Assembly (NCBI RefSeq): GCF_014202315.1
Contig: NZ_JACHGN010000010.1
Location: 310,001-374,000 of the forward strand
Direction of reading: 5' to 3'
DNA from: Thermocatellispora tengchongensis
GTDB taxonomy: Bacteria > Actinomycetota > Actinomycetes > Streptosporangiales > Streptosporangiaceae
DNA length: 64,000 nt
How positions within the stretch are numbered: position 1 is the stretch's first letter; every line of letters begins with the position of its first letter. Below the pieces are notes generated by a model that did no database searches, was not told the DNA's origin, and saw nothing but the letters and a program-made list of their open reading frames with translations. Positions 1 through 7,711 of the stretch are shown here, piece after piece. Both the position numbers and the translations under genes were made by a program.

Positions 1-1
1 G

Positions 2-586
2 TTCTTCGTGGACCTGGTCAAGGCGGGCGGGTTCATCAAGGACCTCAACTCCCTGGGCGGGCCGGACGCGCAGTCGCTGTTCCTGGCCGGCAAGGCGCTG
101 ATGAACCTCAACGGCACCTGGGCGGTCGGCACCATCGAGAAGGACATGCCGGGCCAGGAGATCGGCATCATGGCCATGCCGTCGATCGGCGGCGGCGCGC
201 GGGTCTACCCGGCCGGGTCGGGCTCGGCGTACCACATCTCGGCCAAGAGCCCGCACGCCGAGGAGGCGGCGGCGTTCCTGGACTTCCTCTACCAGCCCGC
301 GCAGCTCCGGCCGTGGGTGGAGGAGGCGAAGATCTTCCCGCCGGTGCCGTTCGACGCCTCCGGCTGGAACCTCAGCCCGCTGCTCAAGCTGGCCATGGAG
401 GCCGCGCAGACCGGCGGCGGCGACGCCAAGACCAACATCGGCTACGCCGTCAACCACGGCCTGGCCTCGCCCGGCTTCCTCAAGGCCATGACCAGCGGCT
501 TCCAGGCCGTGGTGGCGGGCGACAAGACGCCGGAGAAGCAGGCCGAGGAGCTGCAGAAGGCGTGGGAGGCGGGCCTGACCTCATGA
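2..586 (+). CDS. ABC sugar transporter solute-binding protein (C-terminal part)
   Basis: This is the C-terminal part (about 194 residues visible) of an extracellular solute-binding protein; the 5' end lies outside the window. It shows the family 1 sugar-binding pattern: a segment in which the protein is described by small and aromatic residues (LMNLNGTWAVG), followed by MPSIGGGARV, a conserved SAYHISAKSPHAEEA helix region and a helical C-terminus ending near QKAWEAGLTS. In Gram-positive bacteria such proteins are lipoproteins delivering sugars or derivatives to a permease pair. The stop codon overlaps the start of the first permease by 4 bp (ATGA), so it belongs to the same operon. The substrate cannot be read from sequence; the downstream enzymes argue for a sugar acid or an unusual carbohydrate. 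Confidence 0.85.
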   Translation, partial: FFVDLVKAGGFIKDLNSLGGPDAQSLFLAGKALMNLNGTWAVGTIEKDMPGQEIGIMAMPSIGGGARVYPAGSGSAYHISAKSPHAEEAAAFLDFLYQPAQLRPWVEEAKIFPPVPFDASGWNLSPLLKLAMEAAQTGGGDAKTNIGYAVNHGLASPGFLKAMTSGFQAVVAGDKTPEKQAEELQKAWEAGLTS

Positions 587-1530
587 CCGTGACGGTTCCC
601 CGTACGCGGCCGAGGGCCGCCCGCCGCGCCGCGACCGGCCCGCCCGGCCGGCGGCCCCGGCGCGGCCACGGCATCTCCTACGCGTTCCTGCTGCCCGCCG
701 GCGCCCTGTACGCGGTGTTCATCCTGTATCCGCTGGCCGAGTCGGTCTTCCTCAGCCTGACGAGCTGGGACGGCGCCCAGCCGGAGAAGGAGTTCGTCGG
801 CCTGGCCAACTTCGAGCGGATGCTCGGCGACGAGCTGTTCTGGCGCTCCCTGGGCCACAACGTGGTGTGGGTGGTGCTCGGCACCGCCGCCACCATGGCC
901 GTGGCCATGCTGCTGGCCATGCTGGTGTGGTCCAGGCCGCGCGGCTTCACCGCCTTCCGCACCCTGTACTTCATGCCGCAGGTGCTCCCCGCGGTCATCG
1001 TCGGCATCGTGTGGAGCTGGATCTACAACCCGGCCTTCGGCATCCTGAACCGCGCGCTGGAAGCCGTCGGCCTGGAGTCCTGGGCGCGGGGCTGGCTCGG
1101 CGACCCCGATCTCGCCCTGTACGCCGTGCTGGCCGCGGCCGTGTGGGCGCAGATCGGCCTGGCGTTCGTCATCTTCACCGCCGCGCTGCAGAACGTGGAC
1201 ACCGACCTGATCGACGCCGCCCGGGTGGACGGCGCCAACGCCTGGCAGCGCTTCCGCAACGTCGTGGTGCCCCAGCTCGCCAACGCGATCACGCTGGTCA
1301 CGGTGCTGCTGCTCACCCACGGCTTCCAGGCGTTCGACCACGTGTGGATCATGACGAAGGGCGGCCCGGACGACTCCACCCAGCTCATCGCCACCTACAC
1401 CTACCAGAAGGCGTTCATGGAGAACGAGGTCGGCTACGGCGCCACCCTGTCCCTGGTCCTCACCGTGATCTCGCTGATCGTCTCGGTGGCCGTGGTGCGA
1501 GTGCGGGAACGGGAGCGGATCAGCCTGTGA
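583..1530 (+). CDS. ABC sugar transporter permease, MalF/UgpA type
   Basis: A 315-residue inner-membrane permease of the CUT1 family. A basic, proline-rich cytoplasmic N-terminus (about 30 residues) precedes six predicted hydrophobic segments. The cytoplasmic EAA loop that contacts the ATPase is visible as DAARVDGANAWQRFRNVVVP at about residues 205-225. The ATG at 583 overlaps the stop of the binding-protein gene (ATGA), and its own stop overlaps the next permease (GTGA), so translation is probably coupled. No ATPase gene lies in the visible part of the operon. CUT1 systems in actinomycetes often share a general MsiK-type ATPase encoded elsewhere, so this absence is not alarming. Confidence 0.92.
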   Translation: MTVTVPRTRPRAARRAATGPPGRRPRRGHGISYAFLLPAGALYAVFILYPLAESVFLSLTSWDGAQPEKEFVGLANFERMLGDELFWRSLGHNVVWVVLGTAATMAVAMLLAMLVWSRPRGFTAFRTLYFMPQVLPAVIVGIVWSWIYNPAFGILNRALEAVGLESWARGWLGDPDLALYAVLAAAVWAQIGLAFVIFTAALQNVDTDLIDAARVDGANAWQRFRNVVVPQLANAITLVTVLLLTHGFQAFDHVWIMTKGGPDDSTQLIATYTYQKAFMENEVGYGATLSLVLTVISLIVSVAVVRVRERERISL

Positions 1531-2375
1531 AACGAGACATCGCGCCGCGGCGGGTCATGGGGCTGACCGTGCAGGGCGCCCGCTACCTGCTGCTCATCCT
1601 GTTCGCCGTGCTGTTCCTGATGCCGTTCGTGTGGATCTGGTTCTCCGCGCTCAAGAGCACCGCCGAGATCAACGCCGACCCGTTCGGCGTGCCCGGCGAG
1701 CTGATGTGGGGCAATCTGGCCGAGGCGTGGACGACCGGCAGGTTCGGCACCTACATCGGCAACTCGGTGCTGTACGCCGTGTTCGTCGTGCCGCTGGTCA
1801 CCGCGTTCTCCTGCCTGGCCGGGTACGCCCTGGGCGCCCGCCGCCCGCCCGGCGAGCGGCTGATCTTCGGCGCGTTCCTGCTCGGCATCATGGTCCCGTT
1901 CCAGTCGATCATGATCCCGCAGTACTACCTGATCCGCGACCTGGACCTGCTGGGCACGTACTGGGGCGTGATCGTGCCCAGCGTCGCGCTCGGCCTGGCC
2001 TTCGGCGTGTTCCTGATGCGGGCCTTCTTCCGCGGCCTGCCGCAGGAGATCGGCAACGCCGCCCGCATCGACGGCGCGGGGGAGTGGCGGGTGTTCACCC
2101 GGATCATGCTGCCGCTGGCCCGCCCCGGCCTGATCACGCTGGTCGTGCTGCAGTTCATGTTCACCTGGAACATGTTCCTGATCCCGCTGCTGTACGGGCA
2201 GGACGAGAACCTGCGCCCGATCTCCACCGGGATCATGTTCTTCATCGGCGAGTACAGCGTGGACCGATCCATGATCGCCTCCGGGGTCACGCTGGCGAGC
2301 ATCCCGATCATCGCGGTCTACCTCGTCCTGCAACGGCACTTCATCCAGGGCATGACCGCGGGCGCGCTCAAGTGA
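1527..2375 (+). CDS. ABC sugar transporter permease, MalG/UgpE type
   Basis: A 282-residue permease, the second half of the CUT1 importer. Its GTG start overlaps the upstream stop by 4 bp. Six hydrophobic segments are visible, with the EAA motif NAARIDGAGEWRVFTRIMLP at about residues 181-200 and the usual MalG-type C-terminal helix (YLVLQRHFIQGMTAGALK). It should form a heterodimer with the preceding permease. The stop codon falls inside the first unit of a 17-bp tandem repeat that fills the gap to the dehydrogenase gene. Confidence 0.92.
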   Translation: MKRDIAPRRVMGLTVQGARYLLLILFAVLFLMPFVWIWFSALKSTAEINADPFGVPGELMWGNLAEAWTTGRFGTYIGNSVLYAVFVVPLVTAFSCLAGYALGARRPPGERLIFGAFLLGIMVPFQSIMIPQYYLIRDLDLLGTYWGVIVPSVALGLAFGVFLMRAFFRGLPQEIGNAARIDGAGEWRVFTRIMLPLARPGLITLVVLQFMFTWNMFLIPLLYGQDENLRPISTGIMFFIGEYSVDRSMIASGVTLASIPIIAVYLVLQRHFIQGMTAGALK

Positions 2376-2430
2376 AGGGCGCGCTGGAGTGAAGGGCGCG
2401 CTGAAGTGAAGGGCGCACGGAAGTGAAGGA
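2371..2430 (+). repeat. 17-bp tandem repeat with Shine-Dalgarno-like core
   Basis: Three 17-bp units and half of a fourth start at 2371, 2388, 2405 and 2422. The unit is agtgaagggcgcgctgg with small changes. The first overlaps the permease stop codon and the last supplies the ribosome-binding site (gaaggaagg) of the following dehydrogenase gene. Each unit carries a GAAGG core. The array is too short to encode anything. Confidence 0.85.
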
Positions 2431-2437
2431 AGGTCTC

Positions 2438-3187
2438 ATGCGACTGGCAGGCAAGAAGGCGATCGTCACCGGCGCGGGAGGGGCGCTGGGCGCGACCATC
2501 GCCCGCACCCTCGCCCGCGAGGGGTGCGACGTGGCCGGCCTGGACATCGCCCCCGACGGCCTGGCCGCCACCGCGGACGCCGTACGGGCCCTGGGCCGGG
2601 AGGCGCTGGAGGTCAAGGCGGACATCACCGGCTTCGACGCGACGCAGACGGCGGTCGGCGAGGTCATCGCGGCCTGGGGCGGGGTGGACATCCTGGTCAA
2701 CAACGCCGGCGGCGGCATGGTCCGCTGGTTCCACGAGATGAGCGCCGAGGACTGGCGCAGGATGACCGACGTCAACCTGACCAGCGTGTTCAACGTGACC
2801 CGGGCCGTGGTGCCGTCGATGCTGGAGCGCGGCGGCGGGCGGATCGTGAACATCTCCTCCATCGCGGCGGTGCGCGGCGGCCGGCTGGTGCGCGGCGCCA
2901 CCGCGTACGCCGCCGCCAAGGCCGGCGTCATCGGCCTGACCAAGGCCCTGGCCATCGAGCTGGCCGAGAAGGGCATCACGGTCAACTGCATCGCCCCCGG
3001 CGCCCAGCACACCCCCGGCCGCGACCGCGACACCCCCGAGCAGCGCGAGAGGCTGCTCGCGCAGATCCCCACCCGCACCCTGGGCCGCCCCGAGGACCTG
3101 GCCGAGAGCATCGTGTTCTTCTGCCTGCCCTCGGCGGACTACCTCACCGGGGTCATCCTGCCGCAGGACGGAGGGCACTCGATCTGA
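2438..3187 (+). CDS. SDR family NAD(P)-dependent oxidoreductase
   Basis: A 249-residue classical short-chain dehydrogenase. The cofactor motif TGAGGALG is at residues 11-18, NNAG at 88-91, the structural Asn at 113 (DVNL), and the catalytic set is Ser140/141 (NISS), Tyr157 and Lys161 (YAAAK). The closest pattern is the FabG/3-oxoacyl-ACP reductase-like and sugar-dehydrogenase branch. I chose the ATG at 2438 because gaaggaagg lies 5-12 bp upstream; an upstream in-frame GTG at 2423 falls inside the repeat array. The stop overlaps the next start by one base. In this operon it probably oxidises a hydroxyl of the imported compound or its derivative, which is inference from position. Confidence 0.9.
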   Translation: MRLAGKKAIVTGAGGALGATIARTLAREGCDVAGLDIAPDGLAATADAVRALGREALEVKADITGFDATQTAVGEVIAAWGGVDILVNNAGGGMVRWFHEMSAEDWRRMTDVNLTSVFNVTRAVVPSMLERGGGRIVNISSIAAVRGGRLVRGATAYAAAKAGVIGLTKALAIELAEKGITVNCIAPGAQHTPGRDRDTPEQRERLLAQIPTRTLGRPEDLAESIVFFCLPSADYLTGVILPQDGGHSI

Positions 3188-3564
3188 TGGGCGACCTGGA
3201 GCGCGGACGCGCAAAGTACGACGAGGTGTACGGCGAGGGCGCCGCCGACCGGCTGCTCGCCGCCCTCGACGGCTGGGGCTCCGACATCGGCCGATACGGC
3301 GTGGAGTTCAACTTCGGCGAGATCTACTCCCGGCCCGGCCTGGACCTGCGGCAGCGGCAGATCGCCTCGATCGCCGCCCTGGTCACGCTGGGGGGTGTCG
3401 AACCGCAACTCACCGGCCATATCAAAGCAGGGCTCAATGTGGGCCTCTCGCCCACGGAGATCGTCGAGACGATCATCCACTGCGTGCAGTACGCCGGGTT
3501 CCCCCGGACGATCAACGCGATCAACGTGGCGAAGAAGGTCTTCCAGGAGAGGGGCGTGACGTGA
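3187..3564 (+). CDS. carboxymuconolactone decarboxylase-like protein
   Basis: A 125-residue all-helical protein of the carboxymuconolactone decarboxylase (CMD) family. The recognisable core is LRQRQIASIAALVTLGG, then a HIKAGLNVGLSPTEIVETI segment and HCVQYAGFPRTINAIN. AhpD-type members use a CxxC redox pair; here there is a single Cys, so peroxidase-type disulfide chemistry is unlikely and a decarboxylase or lactonase-like role fits better. The start codon overlaps the dehydrogenase stop (TGATG), and its 3' end overlaps the next gene by 4 bp. True gamma-carboxymuconolactone decarboxylases act in the beta-ketoadipate pathway, but none of its other genes are here, so the substrate is unknown. 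Confidence 0.85.
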   Translation: MGDLERGRAKYDEVYGEGAADRLLAALDGWGSDIGRYGVEFNFGEIYSRPGLDLRQRQIASIAALVTLGGVEPQLTGHIKAGLNVGLSPTEIVETIIHCVQYAGFPRTINAINVAKKVFQERGVT

Positions 3565-4775
3565 CCAGTGTCGTGCTGATCGGCACGCTGGACACCAAGG
3601 GCGCCGAGTACGCCTGGCTGCGCGACCGGCTCGCCGGGCTCGGCTGCGAGGTCGTGCTCGTGGACGCCGGCACCGGCGAGCCGCGTACCCGGGCCGACGT
3701 GACGAACGCCGAGGTGGCGGCGGCGGCCGGGGCCGACCTCGCGGCCCTGCGCGCCGCCGGCGACCGGGGCGCGGCCGTCACCGTGATGGCCGAGGGCGCG
3801 GCGGTCGTGCTGGCCCGGCTGCGCGCCGAGGGCCGGGCCGACGGCGTGCTCGCGGTCGGCGGCAGCGGCGGCTCGTCCATCGCGGCGCGGGCGGTGCGCG
3901 ACCTGCCCGTCGGCGTGCCCAAGCTGATCGTGTCCACCATGGCCTCCGGCGACGTGACGCCGTACGTCGGGGCCAAGGACGTGACCATGATGTACAGCGT
4001 CGTGGACATCGCCGGGATCAACCGGGTGTCCCGGGTCGTGCTGGGCAACGCGGCGGCGGCCATCGCCGGCATGGCGCGGGCCGGCGAGCCGGAGGGCGCC
4101 GACGACCGGCCGCTGGTCGCGGCGTCCATGTTCGGCGTGACCACCCCGGCCGTCGAGGCCGCCAAGGCCCGGCTGGAGGAGCTGGGCTACGAGGTGCTGG
4201 TCTTCCACGCCACCGGCGCGGGCGGCCGGGCCCTGGAGGGGCTGGCCGAGAGCGGCATGCTCGCCGGGGTGCTCGACCTGACCACCACCGAGCTGGCCGA
4301 CGACCTGGTCGGCGGGGTGCTCAGCGCGGGGCCTGAACGGCTCACCGCCGCCGGGCGGCACGGGGTGCCGCAGGTGGTCGCGCCCGGGGCGCTCGACATG
4401 GTCAACTTCGGCCCCCGCGACACCGTCCCCGCCGCCTTCGCCGGCCGCAACCTGTACGTGCACAACCCCACCGTCACGCTGATGCGTACGACGGTGGAGG
4501 AGATGGCCGAGCTGGGCCGCAGGGTCGCCGCCAAGCTGCGCGCGGCCACCGGGCCCACGGCGCTGTTCGTCCCGCTCGGCGGGGTGTCGGCGCTCGACTC
4601 GCCCGGCGCCGCCTTCCACGACCCCAAGGCCGACGCCGCCTGCTTCGAGGCGATGGAGGAGGGCCTGCGCGGCTCACCGGCCGAGGTGCGGGTGATGGAC
4701 GCGCACATCAACGACCCGGAGTTCGGCCGGGCCATGGCCGGACGCCTGCACGAGATGATCAAGGAGGCGCGATGA
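3561..4775 (+). CDS. Tm-1-like / UPF0261 family protein
   Basis: A 404-residue protein of the UPF0261 (Tm-1-like ATP-binding domain) family, close to full length. Visible landmarks are the N-terminal [20 protein letters not shown], the glycine-rich nucleotide-binding stretch [18 protein letters not shown] (about residues 93-110), [17 protein letters not shown] and a C-terminal domain with [18 protein letters not shown] and [14 protein letters not shown]. In the plant Tm-1 resistance protein this domain binds ATP; the bacterial enzymes have no settled reaction. GTG start overlapping the upstream stop (GTGA) and ATGA overlap with the next gene. The next gene encodes the partner TIM-barrel domain that is fused to this one in plants, which supports a joint function. 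Confidence 0.9.
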   Translation: MTSVVLIGTLDTKGAEYAWLRDRLAGLGCEVVLVDAGTGEPRTRADVTNAEVAAAAGADLAALRAAGDRGAAVTVMAEGAAVVLARLRAEGRADGVLAVGGSGGSSIAARAVRDLPVGVPKLIVSTMASGDVTPYVGAKDVTMMYSVVDIAGINRVSRVVLGNAAAAIAGMARAGEPEGADDRPLVAASMFGVTTPAVEAAKARLEELGYEVLVFHATGAGGRALEGLAESGMLAGVLDLTTTELADDLVGGVLSAGPERLTAAGRHGVPQVVAPGALDMVNFGPRDTVPAAFAGRNLYVHNPTVTLMRTTVEEMAELGRRVAAKLRAATGPTALFVPLGGVSALDSPGAAFHDPKADAACFEAMEEGLRGSPAEVRVMDAHINDPEFGRAMAGRLHEMIKEAR

Positions 4776-5593
4776 ACCGCCAGGAGATCCTCGACCGGCT
4801 GCGCCGCACCGTCGCCGAGGGCAGGCCGGTGATCGGCGCGGGCGCCGGCACCGGGCTGTCCGCCAAGTGCGCCGAGGCGGGCGGCGTCGATCTGATCATC
4901 ATCTACAACTCCGGCCGCTACCGGATGGCCGGGCGCGGCTCGCTGGCCGGGCTGCTGCCGTACGGCGACGCCAACCAGATCGTGGTGGAGATGGCCGGCG
5001 AGGTGCTGCCGGTCGTCAAGGACACCCCGGTGCTGGCCGGGGTGTGCGGCACCGACCCGTTCCGGCTGATGCCCAGGTTCCTGGACCAGCTCGCCGCCAT
5101 GGGCTTCTCCGGGGTGCAGAACTTCCCCACGGTCGGCCTGTACGACGGCGTCTTCCGGCAGAACCTGGAGGAGACCGGCATGGGCTACGACCTGGAGGTC
5201 GAGATGATCCGCCAGGCCGCCGAGCGGGACCTGCTCACCGCGCCGTACGTGTTCGACCCGGACCAGGCGCGGGCCATGGCCGAGGCGGGGGCCGACGTGC
5301 TGGTGCCGCACGTCGGCCTGACCACCAAGGGCAGCATCGGCGCGGGCACCGCCCTGACCCTGGACGAGGCGGTGGAGCGGGTGCAGGCGATGCGCGACGC
5401 GGCGGCCGAGGTTCGCCCCGACATCCTCGTGCTGTGTCACGGCGGGCCCATCGCCGAGCCGGACGACGCGGCGTACGTGCTGGCGCGCACGCGGGGTGTC
5501 GTCGGCTTCTTCGGCGCGTCCTCGGTGGAGCGGCTGCCCACCGAGCGGGCGATCACCGAGCAGGTGGCCGCGTTCAAGAGCGTGAAGATCTAG
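4772..5593 (+). CDS. phosphoenolpyruvate hydrolase-like TIM-barrel protein
   Basis: A 273-residue protein of the PEP-hydrolase-like / TIM-barrel signal transduction family. Recognisable segments are [67 protein letters not shown] and [18 protein letters not shown]. Members resemble isocitrate-lyase/PEP-mutase barrels, and the family name reflects an early assignment rather than a proven reaction for this subgroup. ATG overlaps the UPF0261 stop. The pair is a recurrent two-gene unit and also occurs as one polypeptide, so the two products probably act in sequence or as a complex. Confidence 0.88.
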   Translation: MNRQEILDRLRRTVAEGRPVIGAGAGTGLSAKCAEAGGVDLIIIYNSGRYRMAGRGSLAGLLPYGDANQIVVEMAGEVLPVVKDTPVLAGVCGTDPFRLMPRFLDQLAAMGFSGVQNFPTVGLYDGVFRQNLEETGMGYDLEVEMIRQAAERDLLTAPYVFDPDQARAMAEAGADVLVPHVGLTTKGSIGAGTALTLDEAVERVQAMRDAAAEVRPDILVLCHGGPIAEPDDAAYVLARTRGVVGFFGASSVERLPTERAITEQVAAFKSVKI

Positions 5594-5605
5594 GAGGGAG
5601 CGAGG

Positions 5606-6019
5606 ATGCACCTCAGCCCGGAGAAGGTGACCACCATGTCCTTCGACTGGGGGTCCATCAAGTGGTTCGTCACCCCGTCCACGGTGCCCGGCGCGGCCAG
5701 CACCCTCGGAGAGGTGATCGTCAACCCGGGGCGCGGGCACGCCCGGCATAACCACCCCGGCGCCGAGGAGATCATCTACGTGATCTCCGGCGAGGCGATG
5801 CAGATGGTGGACGACGGCGAGCCCTTCCCGATCAAGGAGGGCGACACCGTGCACATCCCCAAGGGCGCCTACCACTCCACGTACAACTCGACGTGGCGCC
5901 CGCTGCGGCTCATCGTCACCTACACGCCGGGCGGGGAGGAGAAGGCGCTGGAGGGCGCCCCCGACTTCTGCCTGCACGCCCCCGGCGAGGTCCCGGAGTG
6001 GACCCAGGCGGCCCGATGA
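5606..6019 (+). CDS. cupin domain protein (first of two)
   Basis: A 137-residue single-domain cupin. Motif 1 is HARHNHPGAEEIIYVISGE, giving two metal-ligand His and a Glu; motif 2 is GDTVHIPKGAYH with the third His. The fold is therefore likely to bind a metal and could be an isomerase, a dioxygenase or a sugar-binding sensor. Two starts are possible: ATG at 5606 behind ggagggagcgagg, and ATG at 5636 behind ggagaaggtg. Both have good ribosome-binding sites; the second begins closer to the conserved domain. The stop overlaps the next cupin start by 4 bp. Confidence 0.85.
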   Translation: MHLSPEKVTTMSFDWGSIKWFVTPSTVPGAASTLGEVIVNPGRGHARHNHPGAEEIIYVISGEAMQMVDDGEPFPIKEGDTVHIPKGAYHSTYNSTWRPLRLIVTYTPGGEEKALEGAPDFCLHAPGEVPEWTQAAR

Positions 6020-6381
6020 CCGTGGTCCGCCGCGGCACGCCCTGGAGCACGGGCAGGCCGTACTGGTCCGACCTGACCGCGGCGGGCGCCTTCACGGTGC
6101 CCGCCGCGGGCGGCCGGTTCGACCGGCACTACCACGACTGCGACGAGTACTGGCTGATCATCGAGGGCCGCGCCCGCGTCCTGACCGGCGGCAAGGAGCA
6201 CGACGTGGGGCCGGGCGACCTGGTGTGCACCCGCGCCGGCGACGAGCACGACATCCTCGCCCTCCTCGGCGGCCCGCTGACCGGCTTCTTCTTCGAGGGC
6301 CCGCTGATCCCCGACGGGCGCCCCGGCCACCTGCACCGCGCCCCCGGCCTGGCGCGCGGCCACGAGGTCCCGGTCATCTGA
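6016..6381 (+). CDS. cupin domain protein (second of two)
   Basis: A 121-residue cupin that is clearly distinct from its neighbour. Motif 1 is FDRHYHDCDEYWLIIEGRA and motif 2 is GPGDLVCTRAGDEHDI, keeping the His, His, Glu and His metal ligands. It is translationally coupled to the first cupin (ATGA) and closes the operon. Such pairs are seen in uronate and sugar-acid catabolism as isomerases, but no specific family is recognised. The gap of 25 bp to the next reading frame shows no convincing terminator. Confidence 0.82.
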   Translation: MTVVRRGTPWSTGRPYWSDLTAAGAFTVPAAGGRFDRHYHDCDEYWLIIEGRARVLTGGKEHDVGPGDLVCTRAGDEHDILALLGGPLTGFFFEGPLIPDGRPGHLHRAPGLARGHEVPVI

Positions 6382-6406
6382 CGGAGAGTGAGCGGGTTGT
6401 TTCCCT

Positions 6407-7093
6407 TTGTGGCAGGTCGGGCATGGGGAGGAAGTGGAACAACTTGGGGGATTCGGACAAGGTGACGGGGGCGCGGAGCAGGTAGGGGACCGGTTCTCCG
6501 CGGTCGTGTCCGGGGTGTCGGAGGACACCCTCGACGAGTGGTACGCGAGCCTGGGCGTCACGGGGCTGACACCGGCCGCCTGGTCCCTGCTGCGGGCCGT
6601 GGCCCGCGGCGACACCGGGGCTCCGGGAGGCGTACGCGGGTGGCTGCGCACGCGGGCGTACCGGCGCAGGTTGCCGGAGTTCCTCGCCCTGGGCGACGAG
6701 CGGTGCGGCGAGATGCGCGACATGATCGCCCGGGTGCGCACCCCGGAGGAGCTGGCCCTGCTCTGGCAGGGCCCCGTCGGCGGCTACCTGCACCTCGCCG
6801 CCGGCATGGTGCGGGCCTCGAAGGCCGGGGAGTACCCCGGCGACCACCGCCGCCTGGAGATCGCGGCGCCGGGGTGCGGCGAGGACGCGCCCGGCGACGG
6901 GGTATGGGGCGAGGTGGAACGGGCCTTCGGCGTGTTCCGGGCGTACTGGCTGCGCGCCGGGGAACTGAGCGGGCACGGCGGCGACCTGTTCTTCCTGCCG
7001 CAGGAGGAGCTGTCCTGGGTGCTGTGCGGGGACGAGGAGGTCCTGGCGGCGGTGCCGCAGCGGCGGGCGGCCTACGAGGGGCGCGCCCGCTGA
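6407..7093 (+). CDS. hypothetical protein, family not recognised
   Basis: An open frame of up to 228 residues with high third-position G+C as in neighbouring genes. I do not recognise the family. The product is soluble and mixed acidic/basic with several Trp and Tyr; central segments read RVRTPEELALLWQGPVGGYL and VERAFGVFRAYWLRAGELSG. The start is uncertain: TTG at 6407, or GTG at 6434 where the purine-rich gaggaa is too close to be a normal ribosome-binding site. The first 30 residues are glycine-rich and may not be translated. It lies between the catabolic operon and the sigma-factor gene, same strand. Confidence 0.55.
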   Translation: MWQVGHGEEVEQLGGFGQGDGGAEQVGDRFSAVVSGVSEDTLDEWYASLGVTGLTPAAWSLLRAVARGDTGAPGGVRGWLRTRAYRRRLPEFLALGDERCGEMRDMIARVRTPEELALLWQGPVGGYLHLAAGMVRASKAGEYPGDHRRLEIAAPGCGEDAPGDGVWGEVERAFGVFRAYWLRAGELSGHGGDLFFLPQEELSWVLCGDEEVLAAVPQRRAAYEGRAR

Positions 7094-7156
7094 AATTCCG
7101 CCGTATTTCCGCCGTCCAGGGCGTCGGAGAAGCGGGCTCTCGTACGACGGAGGGGT

Positions 7157-7711
7157 GTGGAACGACCAGCGGGCGTCGAACAGGACCCGGGGATCGCGCT
7201 GCTCGATCTGTACGACGAGGCGCTGCCCCAGGTCTACGGCTACCTGCTCGCACGCTGCGGGCAGCGGGCGCTGGCCGAGGACCTGACGGCCGAGACCTTC
7301 CTGGCCGCCGTCGAGGCGGCCAGGCGCGGGCCGCCCCACGCCGTGAGCGTGGGGTGGCTCATCGGCGTGGCCCGGCACAAGCTCGTGGACCACTGGCGGC
7401 GCGCCGAGCGCGAGGAGCGCGGGCTGCGCCTGGTGAGCGGGTCCGCCCGCGACGACTGGTTCGAGGACCCCTGGGACGAGCGGCTGGACGCGATGCTCGC
7501 CCGCGAGGTGCTGGGCTCGCTCGGGCCGCACCACCGGGCCGCGCTGACGCTGCGCTACCTCGACGGGCTGCCGGTCCCGGAGGTCGCCGACCTCCTCGGC
7601 CGCACCGTCCACGCCACCGAGGCGCTGCTGGTCAGGGCGCGCAAGGCGTTCCGCGGCTCGTACGAGGAGCGCCTGGCCGCCCCCGACAGGAAGGAGGACC
7701 CCGATGCGTGA
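7157..7711 (+). CDS. ECF RNA polymerase sigma factor
   Basis: A 184-residue extracytoplasmic-function sigma factor. Region 2 covers about residues 12-80 (LYDEALPQVYGYLLARCG, then EDLTAETFLAAV and WLIGVARHKLVDHWRR), and region 4 covers about 115-170 (LGSLGPHHRAALTLRYLDG, VPEVADLLGRTVHATEALL, VRARKAF). No zinc-finger anti-sigma gene is adjacent; instead its 3' end overlaps a double-VOC gene by 8 bp. GTG start behind acggagggg. Sigma factors of this type usually control their own operon and a small regulon. Confidence 0.9.
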   Translation: MERPAGVEQDPGIALLDLYDEALPQVYGYLLARCGQRALAEDLTAETFLAAVEAARRGPPHAVSVGWLIGVARHKLVDHWRRAEREERGLRLVSGSARDDWFEDPWDERLDAMLAREVLGSLGPHHRAALTLRYLDGLPVPEVADLLGRTVHATEALLVRARKAFRGSYEERLAAPDRKEDPDA

